58,950 nt of DNA from assembly GCF_008107635.1 (NCBI RefSeq), contig NZ_SDGZ01000009.1, positions 1 through 58,950 of the forward strand, read 5' to 3'. A model generated the notes under the pieces. That model did not search any database and had not been told where the DNA came from. It saw only the letters and a list, made by a program, of their open reading frames with translations. Below are positions 34,851 to 43,645 of the stretch, one piece after another. Numbering within the stretch: position 1 is the stretch's first letter; each line of letters starts with the position of its first letter. Origin of the DNA: Weissella muntiaci (GTDB lineage Bacteria; Bacillota; Bacilli; Lactobacillales; Lactobacillaceae). Both the position numbers and the translations under genes were made by a program.

Positions 34851-36206
34851 ATGACTGAAAGGCAAAAAGTTCCTCAAATTAGATTTGATGAATTCAAGAA
34901 GTTGTACGTAAAAAATGGTGGGAACTCAAATCCAGAAAATCCTTACGCCTGGGAAAAGCGAAGGTTGTTTGATTATGTTGAAAAAACCGTTGACTTTAGA
35001 GGAAGAACTCCTAAGAAGTTAGGGATGGAATGGAGTGATTCAGGATATCTAGCTTTATCGGCCCTAAATGTTAAGAATGGATATATTGATTTTGATATTG
35101 CCGATAAACATTTTGGCAATGAGGAACTTTACCAAAAATGGATGTCAGGTTCAGAATTGAAAAAAGGCGATGTATTATTCACTACTGAGGCGCCAATGGG
35201 GAATGTTGCTCAAGTACCAGATAGTCAAGGATATATTTTGAGCCAAAGAACCATTGCGTTTAAAACGAATCCTGAGAAAGCTAGTGACAAGTTTTTAGCA
35301 ACAGTACTTCGTTCTGAAAAGATTCGTCGAGAATTGGAAAATCTTAGTACCGGTGGAACAGCCAAAGGGGTAAGTCAAAGAAATTTGGAATACTTGAATA
35401 TAAATGTGCCTGCCAGAGTTGGAGAGCAGGACAGGATTGGTTGTTTCTTTGAAAACTTAGATAACCTTATCACTGTTAACCAGCGTAAGTATGATAAGAC
35501 GATAAATATCAAAAAAGCGATGCTTGAAAAAATGTTTCCAAAAGAGGGAGCAAAAATTCCAGAAATTCGTTTTGATGAATTCAAGAAGTTATACGAGAAA
35601 AATGGTGGGGGCTCAAATCCAGAAAATCCTTACGCATGGGAACAGTGTGAATTGGGTGAAATTGGAAAAACTCAATCAGGAATTGGATTTCCAGACAATG
35701 AACAAGGCGGATTAGAAGGTGTTCCGTTTTTCAAGGTTTCTGATATGAATAATGCTGGAAACGAACATGAGATGAAAACGGCGAATAATTATGTCAGTGA
35801 AGAACAGTTAATAAGAAAGAAATGGAAACCTATTGAAACTGTTCCAGCGGTGATATTTGCAAAAGTCGGAGCTGCGATAATGCTTAATAGAAAAAGGATT
35901 GTTCGGACTCCATTTTTAATTGATAACAACACAATGGCTTATGTTTTTGATGAAAGTTGGGATACTGGTTTCGGCAAGACACTGTTTGAAACAATCAATT
36001 TGCCACGTTATGCTCAATCTGGTGCATTGCCGTCATACAAAGCTTCTGATATTGAAAGCATTGAAGTCAAAATTCCAAGAAAAGATGAACAAGCTAGAAT
36101 TGGGCTTTTCTTTGCAAACCTCGATCACTTCATCACCCTTCATCAGAGTGAGTTAGAAAAGTTAAAAAATCTCAAAAAATCTATGCTAGAGAAAATGTTT
36201 GTATAG
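34851..36206 (+). CDS. hsdS: type I restriction-modification specificity subunit HsdS
   Basis: 451 residues with two target recognition domains (about 40-205 and 270-425), each preceded by a near-identical block (IRFDEFKKLY.KNGG.SNPENPYAWE) and followed by a helical spacer ending MLEKMF. Both TRDs look complete, so a bipartite DNA target is expected. ATG 34851 is used; a GTG at 34842 overlaps the hsdM end in frame. The paired blocks are also DNA repeats, which lets TRDs be exchanged by recombination. The target sequence cannot be read from the protein. Confidence 0.92.
   Translation: MTERQKVPQIRFDEFKKLYVKNGGNSNPENPYAWEKRRLFDYVEKTVDFRGRTPKKLGMEWSDSGYLALSALNVKNGYIDFDIADKHFGNEELYQKWMSGSELKKGDVLFTTEAPMGNVAQVPDSQGYILSQRTIAFKTNPEKASDKFLATVLRSEKIRRELENLSTGGTAKGVSQRNLEYLNINVPARVGEQDRIGCFFENLDNLITVNQRKYDKTINIKKAMLEKMFPKEGAKIPEIRFDEFKKLYEKNGGGSNPENPYAWEQCELGEIGKTQSGIGFPDNEQGGLEGVPFFKVSDMNNAGNEHEMKTANNYVSEEQLIRKKWKPIETVPAVIFAKVGAAIMLNRKRIVRTPFLIDNNTMAYVFDESWDTGFGKTLFETINLPRYAQSGALPSYKASDIESIEVKIPRKDEQARIGLFFANLDHFITLHQSELEKLKNLKKSMLEKMFV
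34884..34954 (+). repeat. first conserved hsdS repeat
   Basis: A 71-nt block (starting TTTGATGAATTCAAGAAGTT) that recurs at 35571-35641 with few differences, 687 nt apart, in front of each target recognition domain. Confidence 0.85.
35571..35641 (+). repeat. second conserved hsdS repeat
   Basis: Second copy of the 71-nt block of 34884-34954, in the same orientation and reading frame; recombination between them would delete the first recognition domain. Confidence 0.85.
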
Positions 36207-36219
36207 GAGGTACATCTAA

Positions 36220-39200
36220 ATGGATGTATTTATAAAAGAAGCCGATTTTGAGGAAGCCTTGATCAAAATTCTTGTCAATAAAGGTTGGGAAAATATTGTT
36301 CTAAAAAACGCAACAGAGGATGATCTCAAAAAAAACTGGGCTCAAATTTTGTATGATAACAATAAGGAAATTGATAGACTAAATGGTCATCCATTAACGG
36401 AGACCGAGATGGAACAAATTATTGAGCAAATTAATACTTTGCGTACACCGCTTCGCCTCAATGGGTTTATCAATGGGAAAACCATCTCTATCACTCGAGA
36501 TAATCCTGATGATGAACTCCATTTAGGTAAAGAAGTCAGTTTGAAAATATACGATAGACAAGAAATTGCAGCTGGACAAAGCCGCTATCAGATTGTTCAA
36601 CAGCCTAAATTCCCCACGAAATCACCACTTCTAAACGACAGGCGTGGAGATATCATGTTGCTTATCAATGGAATGCCCGTAATTCATGTTGAGCTAAAAC
36701 GGACAGGTGTATCGGCGAAACAGGCTGCCAATCAGATAGAGAAATATTCTAATGAGGGAATTTTTACTGGATTGTTTTCTCTAGTGCAAATATTTGTAGC
36801 AATGGAGCCAAATGAGACTTTATATTTTGCAAATCCAGGCCCTGAGGGGTATTTTGATCCAGATTACTTTTTTCATTGGGAAGACTTTAATAATGAATTA
36901 GTGAATGACTGGAAAGCCATTGCGTCTAGTTTGCTTTCTATTCCTATGGCTCATCAGCTTATTGGATTCTATACTGTTGCTGATAAAACTGACGGTGTTT
37001 TGAAAGTCATGAGGAGCTACCAGTACTGGGCAGCAAGCAGTATTTCTGACAAAGTGGCAATGGCGAAATGGAATTCATCTAATCAGCTAGGCGGATATAT
37101 TTGGCATACTACAGGATCAGGTAAAACAATGACTAGTTTTAAGTCTGCTCAACTTATCTCTAATTCAAAAGATGCAGACAAAGTAATTTTCTTAATGGAC
37201 AGAATTGAGCTAGGAAATCAGTCATTAAATGATTATCGTGGATTTGCTGATGATAAAGATGATGTCCAAGCTACAGAGACTGTTCACGTACTTGTAACAA
37301 AGATGAAAAGTACGAAAACAGCAAATACACTAATCGTCACTTCTATTCAAAAAATGAGCAATATCAAAGAAGAAGAGGGCGTTAATTCTAAAGATGTTGA
37401 AATCATGGCAAAAAAACGGATTGTCTTTATCATTGATGAAGCACACCGTTCCACTTTTGGTGATATGTTACGGAACATTAAGGACACTTTCCCTAATGCA
37501 ATTCTTTTCGGCTTTACTGGGACACCGATTAAAGGCGAAAATGAGCGAAAGAAAAGTACAACATCAACGATTTTTGGTGATGAACTTCATCGTTACACCA
37601 TTGCAGATGGTATAAGAGATAAAAATGTATTAGGTTTTGACCCCTCAAGGGTCTTGACATTTAAAGAAAGAGACATTCGTAAAGCTGTTGGATTAAGTGA
37701 AGCAAAAGCTAATACTGAAGAAGAAGCCTATGCAGAGCCTGCAAAGAAAAAAATCTATCTTAAATATACAGGAGCTGGCAGTGAAATTAAGATGGCTGGC
37801 TATGAAGATGATTTCGGTGGTTACCAAAAGGGAATTGAGGATTATCTTCCAAAGACACAATATTCTGGCTTAGACGAATTGTACTCAGAAAGTGATAAAC
37901 TTTTGGTGGGGTCAAAGCATCAAAATACCGTTGTTAGCGACATTCTTGATAATTGGATGAGATTATCACAAAACGGAAAATTTCATGCAATTTTTGCCAC
38001 TGATAGTATTAAAGAAGCTATTAAATATTATCGTCTTTTGAAGCATGAAAAGCCTGATTTGAAAGTTACAGCCTTATTTGATCCTAATATCGATAATGAT
38101 GGTGGGGCAAAAGTTCAGTATAAGGAAGATGGGCTGGCTGAGATAATTGATGATTATAATAAAAGATACCACTCACCACAAGGTTATGGGATCTCAACTC
38201 ATTCTAAGTTCAAAGAAGATATTGCAGATAGACTTGCTCATAAGAATGCTTATATGCGTATTCATCAAGAACCAGAAAAGCAAATAGATTTATTGATTGT
38301 TGTTGACCAAATGCTGACAGGTTTTGATTCAAAATGGATAAATACGCTTTACATGGATAAGTTGATGAAATACGAAAATATTATTCAGGCATTTTCTCGT
38401 ACCAACCGCTTGTTTGGACCAGATAAACCATTTGGTTCAATTCGTTATTATAGAAAACCTTTCACGATGGAAAGAAATGTGTCAGATGCTTTGAAACTTT
38501 ATTCTGGTGATAAGCCAATAGATTTATTTGTGGATAAGCTAGAATCAAATTTGATAAAAATGAATGATTTGTTCTTAGAAATTAAGGATTTATTTGAGAA
38601 GGCAGGAGTGAAGAATTTTGAGAAACTCCCACCTGAAAGAGAAGAGAAAGCTAAGTTTGCTAAACTCTTTAAGGGATTCAATGATTTTCTCGAAGCTGTT
38701 ACTATCCAGGGCTTTAAATGGAGTCAACCCAAATACGAATTTAGTCATGGCCAAGGTAAGGCAAAAACAGCTGTCATAATGAAACTCGATGAGACAACCT
38801 ACCAAATATTAGTTTTGAGATATAAAGAACTAGGAACTGGTGGAGGTGGTGATAGTGCAGAAGCAATTCCGTTTGATTTGGATGGCCATATTACTGAATA
38901 TGATACAGGGGTAATTGATTCGAATTATATGAATAGCAGATTCACTAAATACTTGAAGGCTCTTGAGTCAGGAAATGCAGAAGAAGCGTTAAATGAGCTT
39001 CATAAGACTTTTGCTACTTTGACTCAAGAAGAACAGAAATATGCCAATATTTTCTTGCATGATATTCAACGTGGAAGCATTCAAGTGGATGAGACGAAAA
39101 CGCTAAGAGAATATATTAACGAATATCAGGCTCAAGCGAAGAAAGACCAAATCCATAAATTATCAGAGGCTTTGGGACTTGATGAAAGTAAATTGCGGGA

Positions 39201-39399
39201 GATGATGAATCGAAGCATTAATGAAACGAATATCAATGAGTTTGGACTATTTGATGAATTGAAAAACACTATTGATAAAACTAAAGCCCGAGGTTACATT
39301 GGGCAAATTGAAGGACAAATGATAAAAGCTTTCCAAGTTAATATTAAAGTAGATGATATTTTAAGACGCTTTATACTTGAGGGTGGCTTTGAAATATAG
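36220..39399 (+). CDS. hsdR: type I restriction subunit HsdR
   Basis: 1059 residues. The N-terminal PD-(D/E)xK nuclease has Asp144 in RRGDIML and Glu158-x-Lys160 in VELKR. The superfamily 2 motor has Walker A TTGSGKT (297-303), DEAH (406-409) and FGFTGTP after it. The C-terminal helical part is of a different type from the relic just downstream. All catalytic residues seen are intact, so with HsdM and HsdS it should make a working translocating restriction enzyme. AGGAGG lies 9 nt before the ATG and the gap from hsdS is 13 nt. Confidence 0.94.
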   Translation: MDVFIKEADFEEALIKILVNKGWENIVLKNATEDDLKKNWAQILYDNNKEIDRLNGHPLTETEMEQIIEQINTLRTPLRLNGFINGKTISITRDNPDDELHLGKEVSLKIYDRQEIAAGQSRYQIVQQPKFPTKSPLLNDRRGDIMLLINGMPVIHVELKRTGVSAKQAANQIEKYSNEGIFTGLFSLVQIFVAMEPNETLYFANPGPEGYFDPDYFFHWEDFNNELVNDWKAIASSLLSIPMAHQLIGFYTVADKTDGVLKVMRSYQYWAASSISDKVAMAKWNSSNQLGGYIWHTTGSGKTMTSFKSAQLISNSKDADKVIFLMDRIELGNQSLNDYRGFADDKDDVQATETVHVLVTKMKSTKTANTLIVTSIQKMSNIKEEEGVNSKDVEIMAKKRIVFIIDEAHRSTFGDMLRNIKDTFPNAILFGFTGTPIKGENERKKSTTSTIFGDELHRYTIADGIRDKNVLGFDPSRVLTFKERDIRKAVGLSEAKANTEEEAYAEPAKKKIYLKYTGAGSEIKMAGYEDDFGGYQKGIEDYLPKTQYSGLDELYSESDKLLVGSKHQNTVVSDILDNWMRLSQNGKFHAIFATDSIKEAIKYYRLLKHEKPDLKVTALFDPNIDNDGGAKVQYKEDGLAEIIDDYNKRYHSPQGYGISTHSKFKEDIADRLAHKNAYMRIHQEPEKQIDLLIVVDQMLTGFDSKWINTLYMDKLMKYENIIQAFSRTNRLFGPDKPFGSIRYYRKPFTMERNVSDALKLYSGDKPIDLFVDKLESNLIKMNDLFLEIKDLFEKAGVKNFEKLPPEREEKAKFAKLFKGFNDFLEAVTIQGFKWSQPKYEFSHGQGKAKTAVIMKLDETTYQILVLRYKELGTGGGGDSAEAIPFDLDGHITEYDTGVIDSNYMNSRFTKYLKALESGNAEEALNELHKTFATLTQEEQKYANIFLHDIQRGSIQVDETKTLREYINEYQAQAKKDQIHKLSEALGLDESKLREMMNRSINETNINEFGLFDELKNTIDKTKARGYIGQIEGQMIKAFQVNIKVDDILRRFILEGGFEI

Positions 39400-39448
39400 T
39401 GTTTTTGATATGATATTATAATCACAAAATAAAGTGGCAATCTAATAA

Positions 39449-40290
39449 TTGAGCAGGGAGATTATTTACTTGGATAAAAAAGGCAAAAGAGAAGTAGCCA
39501 AAGGCGTGGCTGCTGAATATTTGACTTTCATCGCAGCATCCGGCGTTGATGAGTCAAGTTTTGAAATGAGATATGAAGGAGCGGATATTTAGCACGTCTG
39601 CAACAATATTATGAGTTTAGCTGGGAAGGGATTGGCGATAAGCGATTACCTTTCAGCGAGGAGACTTGGTTAAAGTACGTGGGAGCTTATCGTAATTTGA
39701 GCGACCCGACTGAACTAGGCGAAGCGGATGATCCTGAAGAGTTAGGCGACGTTAAACTTGTCGATACCCAGGTTGTCACATTTGATGAAATTATCCGCTT
39801 AATTGGCAAAGTTGCCGGTGGTACTGGAAGTCAAATGGACGACAATCAAGAGAATTTGCGCCTGATTAACGAAGCGATTATGAAACTACGTAGTTACGGT
39901 GACAAAGATAATGCCGATTTGCTCCAACGCTTTATGAATGAAATTGTCGATCATGACCTGCTTGAAGCAAAGTTGACGATTGAAGAGAATTATCGGGCCT
40001 TTGTAGCCGAGGTAGCCTTGGGGCAATTGGAAGTTTATGCAATCAAGTGGGGTGTTCAATTATCCGATTTGGAGCGCGTTTACCGCAATTATGAAATCGG
40101 AAGTGATCATATTGATTACATCGGTGATTTAAAAGCTAATTCACAGATGGAGGAATCAGAGTGGGATAATTTACCTGATAATGATGGTAAGCCCGCTTTC
40201 TTGAAGAAAATTCAGTTTAAAACGGTCTTGCAAGATGATGTCACAAAGTGGCTTTATCAAACGAAGACGGTTTACGGTGAGCTGAACTGA
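39449..40290 (+). pseudogene. C-terminal relic of a second HsdR, frameshifted
   Basis: The frame from 39449 (with TTG 39470 as a possible start after GGGAG) reads ...AAEYLTFIAASGVDESSFEMRY and stops at TAG 39590. Adding one T in TTT at 39588-39590 joins it to the frame reading LARLQQYYEFSWEGIGDKRLP and onward to 40290. The joined 280 residues look like the EcoR124-type C-terminal domain of HsdR (FSWE..., KYVGAYRNL, TFDEIIRLIGKV). The downstream frame alone gives 203 residues from GTG 39679. Motor and nuclease domains are missing. Composition is host-like, unlike the intact hsdR upstream. Confidence 0.7.
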
Positions 40291-40314
40291 GTTAGTAAAT
40301 AAGTAGGTAGCATA

Positions 40315-40347
40315 AAAGCAGGCACAACCATGTGTCTGCTTTTTTTA
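40315..40347 (+). terminator. terminator behind the HsdR relic
   Basis: AAAGCAGGCACA-ACCA-TGTGTCTGCTTT with one G-T pair, then T run. It probably served the original restriction gene. Confidence 0.85.
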
Positions 40348-40414
40348 CTGTCCAAAGGTCTGGAATCGTCTGGTAGAAAGCGATATAGTCCCATAAAACG
40401 GATGAATAAGGCAT

Positions 40415-40425
40415 CTTTCATCCCA
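40415..40425. repeat. right copy of an 11-bp direct repeat
   Basis: CTTTCATCCCA, matching 30824-30834; see that entry. It lies between the relic terminator and the butanediol dehydrogenase gene. Confidence 0.35.
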
Positions 40426-40530
40426 CACTTGTGATTGATGCTACAATCTAAATTGATGAACCATTGCTGAAAGAAAATGGTTTAAGAGACAATGTTATTT
40501 GCACATGGTTAAAATGGAGGATTGTGTATC

Positions 40531-41577
40531 ATGAAAGCAGCTGTATATCATGGATTGCGCGATATTCGTGTTGAAGAACGGGAATTAAAGGCGCTTCGTT
40601 CAGATGAGTTAACGATTCGGGTAGCCTGGGCTGGAATTTGTGGCTCAGATTTACACGAATATGAAGCCGGACCAGTCTTTGTTCCGATGGACCAACCGGA
40701 TGCAATTACCGGTGAAGTTGCCCCATTAACAATGGGACATGAATTTGCGGGAATTGTTGAGGCAGTTGGCTCAGCAGTCACAAAATATCAAGTTGGTGAT
40801 CGGGTAGTGGTTAACCCAACTTTGACCCACCGTCAGAATCAACCTGATCTTGACGTATATGATGGCTTCTCATTTATTGGTTTGCACAGTGATGGTGGCT
40901 TTACATCATATGTCAACGCTCCAGAGACGAACGTTTACACTTTGCCAGCCAATTTGACCTTGCAAGAAGGTGCGTTGGTTGAGCCAACCGCCGTTGGTGT
41001 GCAAGCCGTTAAAGAATCTGGAATGAAGTTTGGTGACACCGTAGCAATCTTTGGTGCTGGACCAATTGGTTTGGTAACTTTGTTGGCAGCTAAGGCCGCT
41101 GGTGCAAGTAAAATCTTTATGTTTGACTTCTCAGCAGTGCGTTTGGCAAAGGCCGCTGAACTAGGAGCATCTGTATATAATCTACAAGATCATGATCCAA
41201 TTAAGGTTGTCCATGATGAACTTGGTCGTGGCGTGGATGCAACCTTTGAAGTTGCTGGTGTTGGACCTGCGTTGAATTCAGCGATTGATGTGACGCGGGC
41301 ACGTGGAACAGTGGTGGTCGTTTCAATCTTTGCTAAGGGCTTTGATTTTAATCCAATGAAGTTGACTAACTCTGGTGTTAAGTTGACCTCAACCATCGCT
41401 TATTCTGATGCTTCCTTCCAACAGACAATCGATTTGATTGCAAATGGCTCGTTGAAGCCGCAAGATATTGTTACGAAAAAGATTGAACTTGATCAAATCG
41501 TTGATGAAGGTTTCGTGACCTTAACTGAGGATAAGGCGCAAGTTAAAATCTTGGTTGAGTTGTCTGGTGAAATGTAG
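40531..41577 (+). CDS. 2,3-butanediol dehydrogenase, zinc-dependent MDR family
   Basis: 348 residues of the (R,R)-butanediol/sorbitol dehydrogenase branch, interconverting acetoin and 2,3-butanediol with NAD(H). Catalytic zinc ligands: Cys in GICGSDLHEYE, His-Glu in MGHEFAG, and Glu in VEPTAVG. The coenzyme motif is FGAGPIGLV. The structural-zinc cysteines are absent: where they are expected the sequence reads NPTLTHRQNQPDLDVYDGF, as in some lactic acid bacterial relatives. ATG 40531 follows GGAGG by 11 nt. Strong codon bias. Monocistronic. Confidence 0.88.
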   Translation: MKAAVYHGLRDIRVEERELKALRSDELTIRVAWAGICGSDLHEYEAGPVFVPMDQPDAITGEVAPLTMGHEFAGIVEAVGSAVTKYQVGDRVVVNPTLTHRQNQPDLDVYDGFSFIGLHSDGGFTSYVNAPETNVYTLPANLTLQEGALVEPTAVGVQAVKESGMKFGDTVAIFGAGPIGLVTLLAAKAAGASKIFMFDFSAVRLAKAAELGASVYNLQDHDPIKVVHDELGRGVDATFEVAGVGPALNSAIDVTRARGTVVVVSIFAKGFDFNPMKLTNSGVKLTSTIAYSDASFQQTIDLIANGSLKPQDIVTKKIELDQIVDEGFVTLTEDKAQVKILVELSGEM

Positions 41578-41605
41578 TTTTTATTGAAGTAAGTTATCTA
41601 AAATA

Positions 41606-41649
41606 ATGGAGCTACCGACAGGTTAAATGTTGGTAGCTCCATCTTTTTT
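41606..41649 (+). terminator. terminator of the butanediol dehydrogenase gene
   Basis: ATGGAGCTACC and GGTAGCTCCAT form an 11-bp stem, extended by ACA/TGT, followed by CTTTTTT. The 220 bases after it (to 41870) hold no gene; I see only a weak AAAGGGGTT/GACCCTTT pairing at about 41661-41710. Confidence 0.85.
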
Positions 41650-41870
41650 ATAGATATGTTAAAGGGGTTCTGAACGTGGCAGGAATAGGCAAATCAGCTA
41701 ACGACCCTTTTTGAAAATGCCGACTATATTAAGTAAATATTAAACTCCCAAAGCAAGCACTAAGAAATGCGCAAAATCCACATGGATGTCAAAGAGCATG
41801 ATAGGCTGTACTTATCATTATCCCGAGTAAAAGGAGTTGTGGTCAGGGGGCACCACTAGATAAATCGTAT

Positions 41871-43607
41871 ATGACACAAATAGGACATATTGTGATTGGC
41901 GTCATCGTGGTTGCGGCGGCAATTTACTTACTAATTTTTATATCACAACGCATGACAGCACGTAAAGTTGCGAAAATGTTAGCACATAAGGAAGAGTTAG
42001 TTGCGATTCCAATGCGCGATCGCCTTGTTGAAGGTCGTAAGATGAGCCTGACCGGGCAGACGTTGAAGCAATTTCAAGCGCTCGAAGATCGTTATAATCA
42101 ACTAGAAACAGCTGGCTTTAATGCTGTTGATAATCAAGCAAATGAAGTTTTGTATGAGTCTCAAGGTTTAAACTTTGTGAAGACGCGTCGTGAAATGCGT
42201 GCGTTACAAGATCTTTTGGCGAACGCCGAAGCAACCATCGCGACAGTTACGCAAGGTTTGCAGGATTTAGCAGAACTCGATACAGCGCATAAAGAGGCCG
42301 TAAAAGAGTTAGAGGGCAAGTACCAAGAGCTCCGCAAGGTCTTGTTGTCACAAAGCTTCAATTTTGGACCAGCGGTTGAGAAGCTGGAAGAAATTCTTGG
42401 CGCGCTCGAAGACGACTTTGCTGAATTTGCGCGGCTAACAGAAGAAGGTGACCATGCAACTGCGTCTGGAATTTATGAGACGTTGGGGATGGAAACCACT
42501 CAGTTAGAGGAGCGAATTGACAAGATTCCGGCTTTGTTCCAAGTGCTTGACGAAAAAGTACCTGCCCAACTCGATGAGATTCAAGCGAGTTACGATGCAA
42601 TGATTGCAGCAGGTTTCCGCTTTGTTGAAGATTTGCCAACTGAATTGGCTGAGATTAGAAAAGATCAAGCTCAGACAATGGACCTTCTGGCAGAACTAAC
42701 TTTGAAAAAGGTTGCTGAGCATAATGAGCAACTAGAGGCTCGAATCGAGGAGCTTTATGAGATCCTCGAACGTGAAGGTGAGGCACAACGCCAGGTTCTG
42801 GCAAGTCAAGAAAATCTACGTGAATATTGGCATCATAATAAACGGCAAAATCATGACCTGTATATTGAACTTGATCGTTTGAACCAAGACTTTGTCTTTT
42901 CAAAGGATGAAGCTGGTTTGGTAAGGTCATGGGAAATCCAGCTTGGCAATGTTGATAAGCAGTTAACGCAGATTGACAAGGCAATTAAAAACCATGAAGC
43001 AATTTATTCAGAAATGTTAGCTCCTCAAAAGGAAGCCAATGAACGTTTGGAAAACATTGAACGTGAACAAATTGAAATGTGGGAAACAATGCGTGAGATG
43101 CCAGCAATCTTGCAGCAAGCGCGTAACCGCGTCATGGTTCTAACGGATAAGTTACGTCAGATTCAACGAAACGTTGAACGCCAAAGTTTGCCAGGAGTGC
43201 CTGACGCTTACCTAAGCACTTTTTATGCCGCCAGTGATGAATTGCAACGTTTGAAGCAACAGGTCTCACTGACTAGGGTTAACGTCGATGATGCCCAACG
43301 TCAGTTGAGTATCGTTGCCGCTGATATGGATACGCTACAAGAGAAGACGGATACCTTGATTGAAAATGCAGCGGTGACAGAACGTTTGGTTCGAAAAGCA
43401 CTGGATTACCGCAATCATTCAGCAGTTGTTCAAGCAACGCAACAGGCGCGTTATTTCTATGAAAAACAATATGAATATGATCGAGCGTTAACGACGCTTG
43501 GTAATGTGTTGGAACATTTTGAACCTGGAATTGTTGACGGAGCGGTTAACAATTACCGTCAAGAACAGCAGGCATTAGCTGCTGGATTCCAAGAACGTGA
43601 TCGATAA
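41871..43607 (+). CDS. ezrA: septation ring formation regulator EzrA
   Basis: 578 residues: one N-terminal membrane segment (about 5-25, GHIVIGVIVVAAAIYLLIFI) and a cytosolic part of long coiled coils, as in EzrA, which links FtsZ to the membrane and cell wall enzymes. Residues near 48-55 (PMRDRLVEG) match the conserved start of the EzrA body. Known EzrA is about 560-575 residues. The ATG has no ribosome site at normal distance: AAAGGAG is about 34 nt upstream, with hairpin GTGGT-N8-ACCAC between. No better in-frame start exists. Confidence 0.92.
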   Translation: MTQIGHIVIGVIVVAAAIYLLIFISQRMTARKVAKMLAHKEELVAIPMRDRLVEGRKMSLTGQTLKQFQALEDRYNQLETAGFNAVDNQANEVLYESQGLNFVKTRREMRALQDLLANAEATIATVTQGLQDLAELDTAHKEAVKELEGKYQELRKVLLSQSFNFGPAVEKLEEILGALEDDFAEFARLTEEGDHATASGIYETLGMETTQLEERIDKIPALFQVLDEKVPAQLDEIQASYDAMIAAGFRFVEDLPTELAEIRKDQAQTMDLLAELTLKKVAEHNEQLEARIEELYEILEREGEAQRQVLASQENLREYWHHNKRQNHDLYIELDRLNQDFVFSKDEAGLVRSWEIQLGNVDKQLTQIDKAIKNHEAIYSEMLAPQKEANERLENIEREQIEMWETMREMPAILQQARNRVMVLTDKLRQIQRNVERQSLPGVPDAYLSTFYAASDELQRLKQQVSLTRVNVDDAQRQLSIVAADMDTLQEKTDTLIENAAVTERLVRKALDYRNHSAVVQATQQARYFYEKQYEYDRALTTLGNVLEHFEPGIVDGAVNNYRQEQQALAAGFQERDR

Positions 43608-43645
43608 AAAAGCTGAAGCAGCGAGAAACTGCTTCAGCTTTTTTT
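43605..43645. terminator. bidirectional terminator between ezrA and the purine permease gene
   Basis: AAGCTGAAGCAG-CGAGAAA-CTGCTTCAGCTT with A and T runs on both sides; convergent genes. Confidence 0.92.

Noticed and set aside
29290-40350. Prophage or CRISPR array in the accessory region
   Set aside because: No phage structural, lysis or replication genes and no regularly spaced repeats; the region is explained by a recombinase relic and restriction genes.
41640-41870. Small RNA between the butanediol dehydrogenase gene and ezrA
   Set aside because: Only a weak long-loop pairing and no convincing promoter-terminator pair.
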